Shown in pieces: positions 52,471 through 52,611 of a stretch of 52,611 nucleotides of DNA. The stretch lies in NCBI GenBank assembly GCA_009602735.1, contig WELA01012345.1:350003-402613 (forward strand). Reading direction: 5' to 3'. Numbering within the stretch: position 1 is the first letter of the stretch; the number at the start of each line of letters is the position of its first letter. A model generated the notes under the pieces. It worked only from the letters and a program-made list of their open reading frames with translations, was not told where the DNA came from and did not search any database. A program made the position numbers and the translations under genes. The stretch comes from Mesotaenium endlicherianum (lineage: Eukaryota > Streptophyta > Zygnematophyceae > Zygnematales > Mesotaeniaceae).

Positions 52471-52611
52471 ACGAGAGAGAACGGGAAAGAGGAAGGAGGA
52501 TTAAGGCACCTGTCCACGTGTCAATGTCGCTCACGCGTCAATGGGCACACGTGGGGTAGGCACAAGGGGGGTCTACTCGCTCCTTATTGTCTTGCCCTGC
52601 TTCACAAAAGA
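52471..52611. other. hAT2 spacer 2, cut by the window end
   Basis: Matches 15441-15570 of hAT1 (CACCTGTCCACGTGTCAATG). By analogy the main array and the right end lie beyond the window. Confidence 0.6.

Larger units (their letters stand above)
47045..52611 (-). mobile_element. hAT DNA transposon hAT2, partial in window
   Basis: Begins CAGGGTTACGCCGTACGC directly after the interrupted D LTR (left flank TGCGTAAA, the candidate 8-bp target duplication). It has the same order as hAT1: terminal motifs, two tRNA-like segments, a duplicated block, transposase gene on the minus strand, hairpin arrays. The other end is outside. CAGGG starts are common in hAT elements. It is the youngest insertion in this nest. 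Confidence 0.88.

Noticed and set aside
1-52611. Prokaryotic features (operons, ribosome binding sites, CRISPR, IS elements)
   Set aside because: Spliced gene, LTR retrotransposons, chromodomain and PHD show a eukaryotic genome; the short tandem repeats are transposon arrays and not spacer-repeat arrays.

Overview
This window is eukaryotic and made almost entirely of transposable elements; I see no host gene, rRNA, CRISPR array or operon. Ty3/gypsy chromoviruses, a spliced BED/hAT transposase and gag proteins rich in Ala/Glu coiled coil suggest a streptophyte genome. A gypsy element carrying a DNMT3-type methyltransferase points towards charophyte algae (Chara or Klebsormidium relatives). The taxon is inference. 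Two N bases (38164, 42947) show it is draft assembly.

Layout. 1-3180: 5' part of gypsy family A (A-I, minus) with LTR, primer-binding site, gag, a -1 frameshift signal and protease. 3181-7047: chromodomain gypsy B (plus), one unbroken frame with five stops. 7048-7463: fragment of a family D LTR. 7464-9694: 3' part of a family C element (minus). 9695-18423: degenerate hAT element (hAT1) with long arrays of a hairpin-forming repeat and a solo LTR inside. 18424-19171: nothing recognised. 19172-28544: A-II, a deleted family A copy that carries an unknown ORF instead of reverse transcriptase/integrase and is split by the complete family C insertion C-I (20206-25679). 28545-29336: C-II, inserted in the A-II 3' LTR and truncated in gag. 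29337 onward: family D (minus) inserted in C-II gag. A 5.94-kb segment (25939-31878) is repeated in tandem (31901-37849). 35443-47044: the long family D copy D2. 47045-52611: hAT2, inserted in the D2 5' LTR, with an apparently intact transposase; it runs off the window.

The most notable element is D2. Reading on the minus strand it encodes gag with two zinc knuckles, a GC-rich linker, an aspartic protease, a cytosine-5 methyltransferase of DNMT3 type, reverse transcriptase, RNase H and integrase, and the integrase ends in a PHD finger. A retrotransposon with both a chromatin writer and a chromatin reader is unusual. This copy is defective: in-frame stops (mostly TAG), a deletion at the methyltransferase/RT junction and a one-base deletion in RT.

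Second, families A and C each show a complete -1 ribosomal frameshift signal at the gag/pol junction: slippery heptamer, 8-10 nt spacer and a perfect hairpin, matching the observed change of frame. Third, both hAT copies share a complex non-coding architecture: tandem perfect hairpins upstream of the transposase gene, and paired tRNA-like segments and a duplicated block downstream. All function statements rest on motif reading by eye; no search was run.
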